Origin: 67-14 sp020438345
GTDB lineage: Bacteria; Actinomycetota; Thermoleophilia; Solirubrobacterales; 70-9
Assembly: GCA_937872475.1 (NCBI GenBank)
Contig: CALMSY010000031.1
Coordinates: 1 to 64,000 of the forward strand
Length of the DNA: 64,000 bases
Direction of reading: 5' to 3'
Positions 44,232-54,373 of the stretch are shown in pieces; the first letter of the stretch is position 1; the number at the start of each line of letters is the position of its first letter. The notes under the pieces were generated by a model that worked only from the letters and a program-made list of their open reading frames with translations, was not told where the DNA came from and did no database searches. The translations under genes were made by a program, and so were the position numbers.

Positions 44232-45188
44232 ATGAAAGCTGCGAGATTTGAGAGCTACGGTCCGCCTGATGTGGTGCAGGTGAGTGAACTTCCCGCCCCG
44301 GAACCAGGGAGTTCCGAGGTGCTGGTCCGGGTGGTGGCTGTCGCGGTCACCTCCGGAGATGCCCGGATCCGGGCGGCGAGGTTCCCGCGGGGATTCGCTT
44401 TCCCGGCGAGGCTGGCCTTCGGTTTGCGTGGCCCGCGCCGCCAGGTTCTGGGCAGCACCTTCTCCGGGGTTGTCGAAAAGACGGGGCCCAAGGTAAGCGA
44501 CTTCACCCCGGGCGACGAAGTCTGTGGAATGACCGGAATCCGCATGGGCGCCCACGCCGAATACCTTGCGGTTCCTGCGGCGAAGCTGGCCCGGAAGCCT
44601 GCCGGGGTCTCACACGCGGATGCGGCCGGGATCCTTTTTGGCGGCAGCACAGCGATCTACTTTCTGAGAGACCAGTGTGAAATCAACGAGGGAAGCACCG
44701 TCCTGGTGAACGGAGCCTCCGGGTCGGTCGGAACCGCGGCGGTCCAGGTCGCCAGACACCTCGGCGCCACGGTAACGGCAGTGTGCAGCTCGGGCAACCT
44801 GGAGCTGGTTCAGCGGCTGGGTGCCGACCACACCGTCGACTACCGCGAGACACCGGTCACGGAGCTGCCCGAACGTTTCGATGTGGTTCTGGACACGGTC
44901 GGCAACATCGACCGGAAGTCGGGAAACGATCTGCTGAGCGAGAACGGCGTGCTGCTGCTGGCGGTCGCAAGTCTCGGTGAGACCATCCGGCCCGGCGGGA
45001 AGGTCAGGTCGGGCAGTGGACCGGAGGATCCGGCCGACTTCGAGTATCTGCTCGATCTCGTCGAATCTGGCCGACTCGACCCGGTCACAGAAAAACTCGA
45101 TGGACTAGAGCAGATCACCGAGGCCTACGAGCGGATCGATTCCGGCCACAAGACCGGCAACCTGGTGCTGCACCTGACCGGTCCCTGA
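44232..45188 (+). CDS. Zinc-independent MDR quinone oxidoreductase
   Basis: The 318-residue enzyme has the GroES-like domain (MKAARFESYGPPDVVQVSEL, GSTFSGVVEKTG, GDEVCGM) and a Rossmann domain with VNGASGSVGTAAVQVARHLG. It lacks the structural-zinc cysteines of alcohol dehydrogenases, so it belongs to the quinone-reductase/enoyl-reductase-like group using NADPH. The final DPVTEKLDGLEQITEAYERI is the family's C-terminal helix. The frame upstream of ATG 44232 is antisense to the nitroreductase. The gene is followed directly by a relic. Confidence 0.88.
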   Translation: MKAARFESYGPPDVVQVSELPAPEPGSSEVLVRVVAVAVTSGDARIRAARFPRGFAFPARLAFGLRGPRRQVLGSTFSGVVEKTGPKVSDFTPGDEVCGMTGIRMGAHAEYLAVPAAKLARKPAGVSHADAAGILFGGSTAIYFLRDQCEINEGSTVLVNGASGSVGTAAVQVARHLGATVTAVCSSGNLELVQRLGADHTVDYRETPVTELPERFDVVLDTVGNIDRKSGNDLLSENGVLLLAVASLGETIRPGGKVRSGSGPEDPADFEYLLDLVESGRLDPVTEKLDGLEQITEAYERIDSGHKTGNLVLHLTGP

Positions 45189-45252
45189 GCTCGACGGGAA
45201 AGAGGCCGTGAGCTGCAGGTGCGGGTTGAACGGACCGGCCGGCTTCGAATAG
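45187..45252 (+). pseudogene. Relic of a zinc-ribbon protein related to 38468-39061
   Basis: Starting inside the stop of the oxidoreductase gene, the frame reads ELDGKEAVSCRCGLNGPAGF and a stop. This matches FDENEVVSCKCGWSGPASAG at the start of the 38468 gene in protein and DNA. Only the first 20 codons remain. Confidence 0.7.
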
Positions 45253-45293
45253 CGGTTTGTCAGAAACCCTCCTGACCGCCCGACATTCCGGGC

Positions 45294-46562
45294 ATGGAAC
45301 TTGACGCAAAGCTGGATCTCAATGTCGTGGCCGTTGACTCCGGGGAGACGGTCCACCTGCTTCTGGAGCTGGAGGCTCCTGTCCTGGAGGGTGAACGCCG
45401 GAGGGACCCGGCGAACCTCCAGGTTGTTCTTGACCGCAGCGGCTCCATGGGTGGCGGCAGCCTCATCTCCGCACTTCAGGCGATCCACAGCCTGATCGGC
45501 CGGCTGCAACCGGATGACCAGCTCGGACTGGTCGCTTTCGATGACTCGGTTGTCATACCGATCGCGGCCGGACCGATCGGTGACGGCAAGGCGGCCCGCG
45601 GGGCGCTTCGCCAAATCCACCCGGGCGGAATGACCAATCTCAGTTCCGGGCTGATGCGGGGAATCCAGGAAGCCGGAAGGGTCAGCGGCGACGGAGGCTC
45701 CACCCTGGTCCTGCTATCGGACGGCCACGCCAATGAAGGCGTAACCGATCACGATGCCCTGGAAGGCGTCGCCAGAGGGGCGGGCGAACACAGGATCAGT
45801 ATTTCGACGGTCGGAATCGGCTACGGCTATGACGAAGACCTGCTTGACGTGATCTCGCGTGGAGGCGGCGGCAACTCCCACTTCGCCGAAAACGGAGACG
45901 AAGCCGGGGCCCACCTTGCGGGGGAAGTCGACGGACTCCTCGAACAGGTGATCCAGGCGGCCAGCCTGATCGTAAGACCGACCGGGGATGTGAGCGGAGT
46001 GAAGCTCTTCAACGACCTGCCGGTCGCGGAGATCAAAGGTGGCTTTATGGTCGAACTCGGTGAGCTAGTTTCCGGGGAGAAACGCAAGCTGCTTCTCGAA
46101 ATCGATGTTCCTGACATCGCGGCGCTCGGTCTCGCCCAGGTTTGCGAACTGGAACTGCGATGGGTCGAAACCGAAACCATGGAAAGCAAGACGATCACCT
46201 TGCCGATCAATGTGAATGTACTCCCGGGTGACGAGGCAGCCGGACGGACCGCCAACCCGGAAGTCGTTACCGAACTCACCTTCCAGGTTGCCCAGCGAAA
46301 CAAGCGGGAAGCCTCCGAAGCACTTGCCCGTGGCGATCACAACGAAGCCCGCCGGCTCTGGCAGGAATCGCGCCAGCAGCTTGGTCACCTGGATCGAAGC
46401 CAGATGAACGACCAGCAGATCCTGGAGGTCGATGAGGAACTCGGAATGGTCGATCAGATCGAACTCCGCTCCGATTCGGACATCAACTCGGCCCGCAAGA
46501 TGTCCCAGGCCGATTTCCACCGCAAGAACCGCAAGCGTGGCCGGGAGGAGCGAGGCGAGTAA
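45294..46562 (+). CDS. VWA-domain protein
   Basis: The 422-residue protein has a von Willebrand factor A domain from about 40 to 210 with a complete MIDAS: DRSGS (47-51), the Thr in GGMTNLSSGL and LLSDGHANEG. A beta-rich segment and a helical tail rich in Arg/Glu/Lys follow. No signal peptide is seen, so it is probably cytoplasmic; such proteins bind partners through a metal ion, often with AAA ATPases, but none adjoins. The ATG at 45294 follows a short gap after the relic. Confidence 0.85.
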   Translation: MELDAKLDLNVVAVDSGETVHLLLELEAPVLEGERRRDPANLQVVLDRSGSMGGGSLISALQAIHSLIGRLQPDDQLGLVAFDDSVVIPIAAGPIGDGKAARGALRQIHPGGMTNLSSGLMRGIQEAGRVSGDGGSTLVLLSDGHANEGVTDHDALEGVARGAGEHRISISTVGIGYGYDEDLLDVISRGGGGNSHFAENGDEAGAHLAGEVDGLLEQVIQAASLIVRPTGDVSGVKLFNDLPVAEIKGGFMVELGELVSGEKRKLLLEIDVPDIAALGLAQVCELELRWVETETMESKTITLPINVNVLPGDEAAGRTANPEVVTELTFQVAQRNKREASEALARGDHNEARRLWQESRQQLGHLDRSQMNDQQILEVDEELGMVDQIELRSDSDINSARKMSQADFHRKNRKRGREERGE

Positions 46563-46648
46563 GCCCGCCACCGGAGGACTAAAGCGCACAACGAGACGCG
46601 AACCCTGTGTGGGGGGTCACGCATCCTGCTGTGCCGGGCCCTACCCCG

Positions 46649-46654
46649 TATAGT
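46649..46654 (+). promoter_or_regulatory. Candidate -10 box of a leaderless promoter
   Basis: TATAGT fits the -10 consensus closely and ends 7 bases before ATG 46662, with no ribosome site between. Confidence 0.5.
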
Positions 46655-46661
46655 CGCGGGC

Positions 46662-49178
46662 ATGCATGGATTCGCAGGGAATTCAGTAGCGGTGATCCGA
46701 TCGGTGACTCTGGCGATTGTCGTGGCCGGGATCATTTTTTCCGCCGTGGCTGTCGGCCAGGTTGATGCTGCCGGCAAGCAAGACACGGTTTCGAGCGGTC
46801 CGGCCAAGGCCGTGTTCGGAACCAGGCAATGGACATTCGACTTTTACGACAAACGCCGCAAACCGGTCTTGAGTGAACAGCCCGGAACCGGCAGCGGGCC
46901 GGTCGGCCGGCTCGGTTTCAAGGTGGACGGCGCCTGGAAGCACGCGACCCGGGTGAAGAAAAGCTGGAAGCAGGGTCGGAGCCGGATGCTGCGGGTCGCC
47001 ACCACCGACAACACCCGGGACCTCAAGGTGGCCGTCTCCCCCGCCAGTCAGGGCTCGGTCCGGCTGACCGCTTCGATCATCGGCTCCCGGACCGGAATCG
47101 AGGCGATCGGAATGAGTTTCCGGGCACCGGCCGGCGAACGCTACCTCGGATTCGGCGAGCGATCCAACGCGGTGAACCAGCGCGGCAATGTGGTTGAAAG
47201 CTGGGTCGGTGAAGGTCCCTACCAGCAGGCGGAATACCCGGTGATCGAGCATTTCGTCCCGAGCTGGGGCATGCGCCGACGTGCCGATGACACCTACTTC
47301 CCGATTCCCTGGCTGCTTTCTACCTCGGGTTACGGTGTGTTGGTCGAGAACTCGAATCCGAGTTACTTCCATCTCGCTACCGACCGCAAAGACAGTTGGC
47401 GGGTCGAACTGACAAGGACCGTCGACGGACTCGCCAGCCAGCCCGCGGACCCGCCCGCTCCCGACACGATCAGCCTGCGCTTTTTCCCCGGCCCGACCCC
47501 GGCCGACGTGGTCCGCAGGAAGAGTGGAGCGCTCGGTCGCCAGCCCGCATCCGCCCCCTTCTTCTTCGGACCATGGGTTCAGCCCAAGGGTGACACGACG
47601 GCGACCCTGGAAACGCTCAGTAACAGTGACGTGCCGACCTCCTTGCTCCAGACCTACCTTCACTACCTGCCCTGCCAGCACCAGGCCGGCAAGGAACAGG
47701 CCCAGCGTGACTTCACCAGCTCCGTGCATGACAACGGGCTGGCGGTCACCGCGTACTTCAATCCGATGCTCTGTACCAGCCGGCCGCTTTTCACGACGCT
47801 TGGAAACTCGGGGGAGATGACCCGCAAGAGCGACGGCAATCCTTACGAGTACAACTACCTGAGCTACCACGTCGGACAGTTCGATTTCAGCAACCCCGCT
47901 GCCCGCGGTTCATACGGCGAGCTACTTCGTGAAGCACTGGATCAGGGCTATGACGGCTGGATGGAAGACTTCGGCGAGTACACGCCCCCGGACTCGGTCT
48001 CCTTCGACGGCAGCTCGGGCATGGTCGAACACAACCGTTACCCCCAGCGCTATCACTGCGCGGCCTACGAACAGACCCGAAACCACCCGAGGCCAGTGGC
48101 CCGCTTCGTCCGGTCCGGCTTCACCGGATCGGCCGCCTGCTCGCCGGTTGTCTGGGGAGGCGACCCGTCAACCACGTGGGATTACGACGGTCTCCGGGAT
48201 TCGATCCGGAACGCCCTGACCATGGGCCTCTCCGGAGTCGGGGTCTGGGGCTCCGACATCGGCGGCTTCTTCTCGCTCACCGCGGACGCTCTCACCCCGG
48301 AGCTGCTCAATCGCTGGGTCCAGTTCGGGGCTTTTTCCGGGGTGATGCGAAACCAGGCCGATGGCCTGGGCAAGCCCCTGCTTCAGGTGCTTGCGCCCGA
48401 CCAGATCAGCCATTGGCGCCGCTACTCGAAGTTGCGAACCCAGCTTTACCCGTATGTGAGTGGGGCAGCCGACGAGTACCGCGAGACCGGCCTGCCGATG
48501 ATGCGGGCGATGGCGCTCTCCTACCCCGGGGACCGTCGCGCCACAGCACTCGAGGACCAGTTCATGTTCGGAAGCGACCTGCTGGTCGCCCCGGTCATAA
48601 CCCCGGGAGCCACGACCCGAAAGGTCTATCTGCCAAAGGGCAAGTGGGTCGACTTCTGGAGAACTTTCAACTACGAAGAGACCAGCGGCGCATTCACTGC
48701 CGGCACCGCCAGCCTGAAGAACGGCGGGGGCTGGCGGGACCTGCCAGCCCCGACCGATCAGATCCCCCTCCTGGTCCGGGCCGGTGGCATGATCACCATG
48801 CTCGATCCGGACGTTGACACCCTCAGCTCCTTCGGCACCAACGAGTCGATCATCCACCTGGCCGACCGCAAGACCCGTAACCTCTACGCTTTCCCCCGCG
48901 GCAAATCAACCGGTCGCTTCGAAGACCACGGCCGGATCACCTCGACCGAAGGCCGGGGGTCATTCAAGCTGCAGGTCAGCGACACAGCGGCCCGGCCCTG
49001 GAAAATCACCGCGGCCACTAACACCCTGAAACAGCCGTTCAGGGTTCGCTGCGTGAAACTGAACGGCAGCAAGCTGAAGGCTGGTGCCTGGCAGGCCGGC
49101 AAGGGCCAGGTCAAGCTCGACCTTCCGGCCGACGGCAAGAAGTTCACGCTGGTCTTCGCCAGCAGATCCTGCTCCTGA
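46662..49178 (+). CDS. Exported GH31-family alpha-glycosidase, sulfoquinovosidase-like
   Basis: The 838-residue protein has an N-terminal hydrophobic signal (residues 10-35) and then a GH31 architecture: N-terminal beta sandwich, (beta/alpha)8 barrel and C-terminal beta domains. The nucleophile is D436 in GWMEDFGEYTPPD and the acid/base D501 in VVWGGDPSTTW. The DFGEYTP form resembles YihQ sulfoquinovosidases more than ordinary alpha-glucosidases, but the sulfonate-binding residues could not be confirmed. It probably acts outside the cytoplasm on alpha-linked sugars. The gene is monocistronic by spacing. Confidence 0.87.
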   Translation: MHGFAGNSVAVIRSVTLAIVVAGIIFSAVAVGQVDAAGKQDTVSSGPAKAVFGTRQWTFDFYDKRRKPVLSEQPGTGSGPVGRLGFKVDGAWKHATRVKKSWKQGRSRMLRVATTDNTRDLKVAVSPASQGSVRLTASIIGSRTGIEAIGMSFRAPAGERYLGFGERSNAVNQRGNVVESWVGEGPYQQAEYPVIEHFVPSWGMRRRADDTYFPIPWLLSTSGYGVLVENSNPSYFHLATDRKDSWRVELTRTVDGLASQPADPPAPDTISLRFFPGPTPADVVRRKSGALGRQPASAPFFFGPWVQPKGDTTATLETLSNSDVPTSLLQTYLHYLPCQHQAGKEQAQRDFTSSVHDNGLAVTAYFNPMLCTSRPLFTTLGNSGEMTRKSDGNPYEYNYLSYHVGQFDFSNPAARGSYGELLREALDQGYDGWMEDFGEYTPPDSVSFDGSSGMVEHNRYPQRYHCAAYEQTRNHPRPVARFVRSGFTGSAACSPVVWGGDPSTTWDYDGLRDSIRNALTMGLSGVGVWGSDIGGFFSLTADALTPELLNRWVQFGAFSGVMRNQADGLGKPLLQVLAPDQISHWRRYSKLRTQLYPYVSGAADEYRETGLPMMRAMALSYPGDRRATALEDQFMFGSDLLVAPVITPGATTRKVYLPKGKWVDFWRTFNYEETSGAFTAGTASLKNGGGWRDLPAPTDQIPLLVRAGGMITMLDPDVDTLSSFGTNESIIHLADRKTRNLYAFPRGKSTGRFEDHGRITSTEGRGSFKLQVSDTAARPWKITAATNTLKQPFRVRCVKLNGSKLKAGAWQAGKGQVKLDLPADGKKFTLVFASRSCS

Positions 49179-49258
49179 CCTGGTTGCCGCCGGGCCCTCC
49201 GGATGTCAGAATCGGTTTGGGCCAGACGACTCTCAAGGCAACCGCTAGAGGAGGAGAC

Positions 49259-49426
49259 ATGGGCTTCCCGAAGGGACCAACCCGAACCATCATCGTCGAG
49301 CCGCTCGAACAACCCGACCGCGAGCCGGCCCCGACCGAGCCGCGACCGGCAGAGCCGCGCCGAAGTCCCGAACCGCTGCCGGAGCCCCGGCCCGAGCCTG
49401 CTCCCGAAAAGGTTCCTGCCAGGTGA
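49259..49426 (+). CDS. Small Pro/Glu-rich protein, 55 residues
   Basis: AGAGGAGGAG just before the ATG is a strong ribosome site. The product opens MGFPKGPTRTIIVEPLEQP and continues with Pro-Glu-Pro-rich sequence, probably disordered. Function unknown. Confidence 0.65.
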   Translation: MGFPKGPTRTIIVEPLEQPDREPAPTEPRPAEPRRSPEPLPEPRPEPAPEKVPAR

Positions 49427-49485
49427 CCGGCTGTAGCGTTCACCAACCGGTTGCTGAACCAGAGCAGCTTTAGGCCGGCACGGCT

Positions 49486-50295
49486 TTGGCCCTTCTCAGC
49501 AGAAAGCCGGCAAGTGACAGGGACCCTTACGAGGAGAAGACCCCGTTCCTGGCCGGAACAATCATCGGGATCAGGCAGTGGCACTCCGACCTGTCGCTTT
49601 CGCGACTTCGCCCGCTTACCAGGTATCAAGACTGGAAGATGGACGGCAAACCAACCGAAGCGGTCTGCGCAAATCACGAAGGTTCACATCAGGCGCCAGA
49701 TCCCGATTGTGATTGCGGTCTCCACGCCTACCACCCGTGGTCCTCCAAGCGTGAGCACCTTTCCCTCTACTTCCGGGACTCCCAGGTCACGGGCCTGGTC
49801 GCAGCATGGGGAAAGGTGGAAGTCCATGGTGAAGGATTCCGGGCCCAGTATGCGAAACCGATGGCTTTCGTTCTTCCACCTGCGACGACGCTACTTTGGA
49901 GATTCGAGAGGCTGAACCAGGACGCAGATTTTGACTGGTATTCCCGCTGCCTGAAGCGCCTGGCCGAGGATTGCGGGGCGGAAATCATCGACATGTCCGA
50001 TGAAAACGCACTCGACGACTTGTTGAGTCGCAATCCCTCGCAGCTCGGCGAGCAGGTCGTCGCGAGACTGCTGGCAGAAGCAGAACCTGCCCGGCCGGTG
50101 CCTGACCCTCGGATCGGGGTGGCCAGGAAGACAATCGGCTTGAGCCTGAAGGTGATCGGCTACACGTTCCAAGCCTGCGCTTTCGTTGCGGTGATCTGCT
50201 TCGAGATCATGTTCTGGATCCTGGGCCTTGGTATCGCCTACGTGTTCTTCGTAGGAATAACCGGCTGGGATCCGATCAACTACTTCGCCCGTTAG
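49486..50295 (+). CDS. Membrane-anchored protein with Cys/His motif
   Basis: The 269-residue frame starts at TTG 49486; its first part contains GIRQWHSDLS, VCANHEGSHQAPDPDCDCGL and HAYHP, a His/Cys cluster that probably binds a metal, followed by KVEVHGEGFRAQYAKP. The last 55 residues hold a hydrophobic helix (VIGYTFQACAFVAVICFEIMF continuing). The start is uncertain because no ATG lies before the conserved part. Family not identified with confidence. Confidence 0.6.
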   Translation: MALLSRKPASDRDPYEEKTPFLAGTIIGIRQWHSDLSLSRLRPLTRYQDWKMDGKPTEAVCANHEGSHQAPDPDCDCGLHAYHPWSSKREHLSLYFRDSQVTGLVAAWGKVEVHGEGFRAQYAKPMAFVLPPATTLLWRFERLNQDADFDWYSRCLKRLAEDCGAEIIDMSDENALDDLLSRNPSQLGEQVVARLLAEAEPARPVPDPRIGVARKTIGLSLKVIGYTFQACAFVAVICFEIMFWILGLGIAYVFFVGITGWDPINYFAR

Positions 50296-50338
50296 CAGGC
50301 AACCTGGACACCGCCGCCGGAAACTCGGAGGCCAGCGC

Positions 50339-53300
50339 CTACCTCGGAGGGGTTGGCCAGATGTCGGTTGGCGTCAGGTTGGAATAAAAGTTGTTGCCGG
50401 GGACCGTTCCGGAGGTGGTGTTCGTCACCTGGAAGCCGGTCCGGAGCTGAGGCACGGTGGTCAGCACTTCTTCCCGACACTGCACCCGCTTGGTGTGGGC
50501 CATGTTCTGTTGCCAGAAGAGCGGGGCGTAGAAACCGGCAGCGTTGGGGTTCGGTCCGGCTGTCTGCCGGAAGAACGGGGCCACGGACTTGATGTCAGCG
50601 ATCTTGTTCGAGTTGGCCGTTTCGGCCATTCCGTAGACCGAATAGTCCGGCGAGCTTCCCTTGGCAGCGACGGAGGCCTGGGGGTGGTACTCATTGCCCC
50701 GTCCGAGGCCGGCAGGGGTGCCCGGATCTGCGTCGCCGTAGTTCTTCTGATTTCCGGCCAGGGCGCCCCGGAACCATGGAGCGAACGCAGCGCACTGGAC
50801 CTGGTTGGCCTCGGTCAGCGAAACCGGATTGATTCTCGGCCTCACGGTGAGGTAGCGCCAGTCGCCGACTCTTCCTCCCCGGGGAATGGTCGGATTTCTC
50901 GGTTCGTAGCAGTAGACAATCGGGGTGGAACCCGGTCCGGAACCACCCGGGAAGGTGATCTGGCAACCCGACTGGTAGTTGAAGCGATAGGCGGAATAGA
51001 TCTGGGGCCAGAACGCCTGGTAGGCCATCTGGATCACCCGGTAGCTGTACGCATCCTGGGCGGCGCGAAGGGCCGGGGCGGTGACCTGCCATTCACCCTT
51101 CGCGTTGGCATTCACCTCAGCCATCTTGTGCGGGTCCGCGAGCAGGATCCCCATCGTTTCGAGTACCCCGTTTTGCTGGGCACTCAGGACCTGCTGCATC
51201 TGAACCTCGATCTCGACTGCCTGCTGATCGAGCTGTGCGGCCAGCAGCAGATACTGGTTTGTGTCCCGGGTGGGATTTCCCGGCGGCTGGTCGATCGCGT
51301 TGAAGACCGACTGGCCACTGGAGCTGGCGGCCGCCAGGAACTTGAACGCACTAAGGATCGTCGACGCCTCGGGGGCGAAAAAGGCTCCCATGGTGCCGAC
51401 CGCGAAGCTGGCGCTGAAGGCGAAGTTGGTCCAGAAGCTGGGTGTCGACGAGTTGTTGTCCTTCAGCCTCTGGGTGTACTTGGCGAGCGCGTTGGTCTTG
51501 ATGTTCTCGGCGATCTGGCCGAAGTTGACGACCGTCTGGCCCTGCAGGTTCTGCTGTGGTTTCTGAAGGATGTCCATGTAGGACATCACCTGGTCGCGGG
51601 CGGAGAGTTCGTCGATCACCTGGTTCTTGGCGCAGACCAGATCCGCCTCGGTGAAGGGTGCGTCAGCGGGGCGGGTGATCCCGAGGATCTGAGCCTCCGA
51701 GAAAGAGGTGCCGAGGGATTGATAGGCCGCTCGCAGGGTCATTGAAGCGCCACGGACCGCCGGGCCGTCGGCTCCTGTGGCTGGCGGGTCGACGATCGCG
51801 CAGGCATCGGAATCGAGAGTGTCGGCACGGCGGGGACCGCCGGTACCGTTGTGATCGCGACCGACGCAAGCGGCCAGGTTCGGGTTCCTCCAGATGATCG
51901 GCGCTCCCCGCGGGAAGAGACCGTCGATCCGGGTGGCCAGGTACGCAACCGCAGTTTCCTGGCAGCTCGCGCCGGTCACTTCCGGTTCGGGAGTCAGGAG
52001 CCAGTCGACCTGGGGGGCGTAGACGATCGGCAGCATCCTCACCGACACCTCGTTGCCTGACACGTCACCGTCACTCGGGAAGACCCGGCCGTTGTTGGCA
52101 CGCTGGATTGTTCCGGTCAGCCGTCCGATGTTCACACCGAGTTCATCCGCCGGTGAGCCGGGCGTGTCCGGAACCCCCTGGGACATCGGCGAACCGGCCT
52201 GGAAAACGGCGCCACCGATACCCCGGAGAGGTGGGACAGCGATCATCGAGTAGGTGCCCTTGCCGTCCTTCTGGTTGACGGCCCGGGCGAATGTGTCGCT
52301 GTTGGCTCCGTAGAAGAGTTCGAGATCCTCCAGCACGGCAGGGAAGCTGGCTGCTTTCGGCTCTGCGGTAAAGCCGCCGATCTGGCCGTTCGAGGTCAGA
52401 CCAATGCCCTTTCTGTCTCCGATGCCCTTCAGGGTCGCGTCGAGTTGGGCCCAGTCGAGACCGGTGCCCAATTCTCCCTCGGCTTCACTCTGGCCGATGA
52501 ATGTCTCGCGGGTCAGGGTGGCCTCGGGGTTGACCGGGTCGAAGCTGAAGACGGCGATCCCGTTCGTGTTCGCCGGCAGCTCGGCCGGGACGACCGGCTC
52601 CGCCGAGGTGCCGATCACGAATTCAGAGCGGCCGCCACCGGTTGCGTTCCGGGTGTCAAAGGCGAGCGAGGTCTGGAAAGTGAAGGAACGGCTTGCCGCC
52701 GGCAGGGCCGGGTCATCGGAGCTTCGTTTGAGGTAGCCGTCGAGGCTGCCTTCCTCGCCCGGGGACATGCCGGGACCGTCGATCTCGAACCCTTCGTTGG
52801 TCCAGGACCTGCCCTGAAGGGTTCCGGGAACCGCGATCATCGAAAACGGGAATCCGGTCGGGCGACGGCCGACGACCGGGCAGCCTGCCTTGTTGCCGGC
52901 GCCATTGCCGTCCTCGGCCCGGGTATTGAAAACGGAGAATCCTTCCGCGAAGTTGGTGAAGTCGAAATTCGCTGGCTGCCCGGTCCTCAGGGCGAGCAGA
53001 ACCAGTTTGCTGGTGTCGAAGACGGGGCATTTGCCCGGCACGGTCCGTTGAAGTTTCTTCATCTCGGAAGCGAAGACACCGAGACTGGTCGGGTCATAGG
53101 TCTGGTTCGACTGTGCCTCGAGTGTCCTGCGGTCGAGGATCACAACCTGGAGCCCGCTTTCCGGACCGTTGTTCGGGTAAAAGCAGGGCGGCTTGCCCTC
53201 CGCAACCGCGCCTTCACATTCGCGGGTCACATCGACCTTGATCCCGTCCTTTCCGGCGACCGTTGCCAGGGTGCTGACCGCCGGCAGGGGCTGGGCATTG

Positions 53301-54294
53301 GCGACCACCGTGACGATGTCTGTCGAGGCAGAGCCATTGCGGGCCGGGTCAACGGTTCGAAGCTCTGCCCTGTAGGTACCGGGCAAGTCGGTCTGGAGGT
53401 GGGGCTGGCGGGTGTCGGCCGCCGACAGGCTGGCTTCACTTCCATTCGGGCGCCGGATCAGGGTCCAACTGAAGTCGAGGTTTCCGCCGGCCGGTTCACC
53501 GTCTTCTCCCACCGGCTTCTGGGAGCGCAGTGATTTGAGCGTTGCTGCCTGCCCGGCCGCGATGACCTTGTCCGGGCCGGCCCCGGCGATCGTCGGCGTG
53601 TCACCGACTTTGAACGTGCGGCGAACCTTCAGGTACTGCCCGTGATGGGTATGGGCCCGGACGACCAGCTTGTTTTTCCCGTGCCTCAGTCCGTCGCTTG
53701 CCCCGAGCAGCACCCTGCGCCTCAGCGGAGTCCCGGTCCGGAACTGCTTCGAGACGTTCCTGCCGTTCAAAGTCACCTTGAATCTGGCACTCAGGGTCGA
53801 AGGCAGCAGGTTCACTTCCACTCCGCCGTTGCGGCTGTAGCTGACCTCGAATTGCCTGATCAAGCCGGGAGTCCGGTGGACCCGGGTGAAGGCAATCTCC
53901 TCGAAGTCCCGTTTGCCGCCGCTTCCTCCACGCCTCACAATGAAGCTCAGGAAATTCCTGCCCAGGGAGAATCGCCTGCCCATTTCGGACTTGCGAATAA
54001 TTGCGACCTGCCGGGTGCTCGAACCCCGGGGGGAGAAGAGCCGGGTGATGCGCCTGCCGTTCAGCTGGGCGCTCCGCAGGGACACATTCGGCCGGAGCAC
54101 CAGCCGCACTCGCATCCGGTCACCACGGATGATCGCGTCGTCACCGGGGTGAGGATCCGGAACAGGCGCCCGTCGGCGATGTTCGCCTCGGTGGTTGCTG
54201 CTCCGGCGGGGGCAGCCGGGACCCACGAAAACCCGAACGCTGCGATGACGAGCGCGACCGCGAAAGCGAAACTCCGAATTGTCTTGATCCTCAC
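50339..54294 (-). CDS. Very large exported PKD-containing protein with an apparent frameshift
   Basis: The main frame (ending at 50339) encodes about 1260 residues with a PKD-like beta domain near 250-320 (FSWTLIRRPNGSEASLS, GTYRAELRTVD), other beta-rich segments, and a helical part near 950-1100 with a hydrophobic stretch. It lacks an N-terminus. The signal peptide (MRIKTIRSFAFAVALVIAAF from GTG 54294) is in another frame, which runs into the main frame only if one base is added in the CCCC run at 54146-54149: ILTP would then continue directly to GDDAIIRGDRMRVRL. Either a sequencing error, a real mutation or slippage explains this. Function unknown; surface location is likely if the frames join. 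Confidence 0.7.
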
Positions 54295-54373
54295 ATCTCC
54301 CCCTCTGACGCCAACCTTAACCCCTGTGCCTGGATAAAGGAGCGGTCAGCACATGACGCCGACTTTTGAAGTT

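Noticed and set aside
46683..47870. 395-codon open frame on the minus strand
   Set aside because: It is antisense to the GH31 gene, is rich in Arg/Gly/Ala without motifs, and has no ribosome site.
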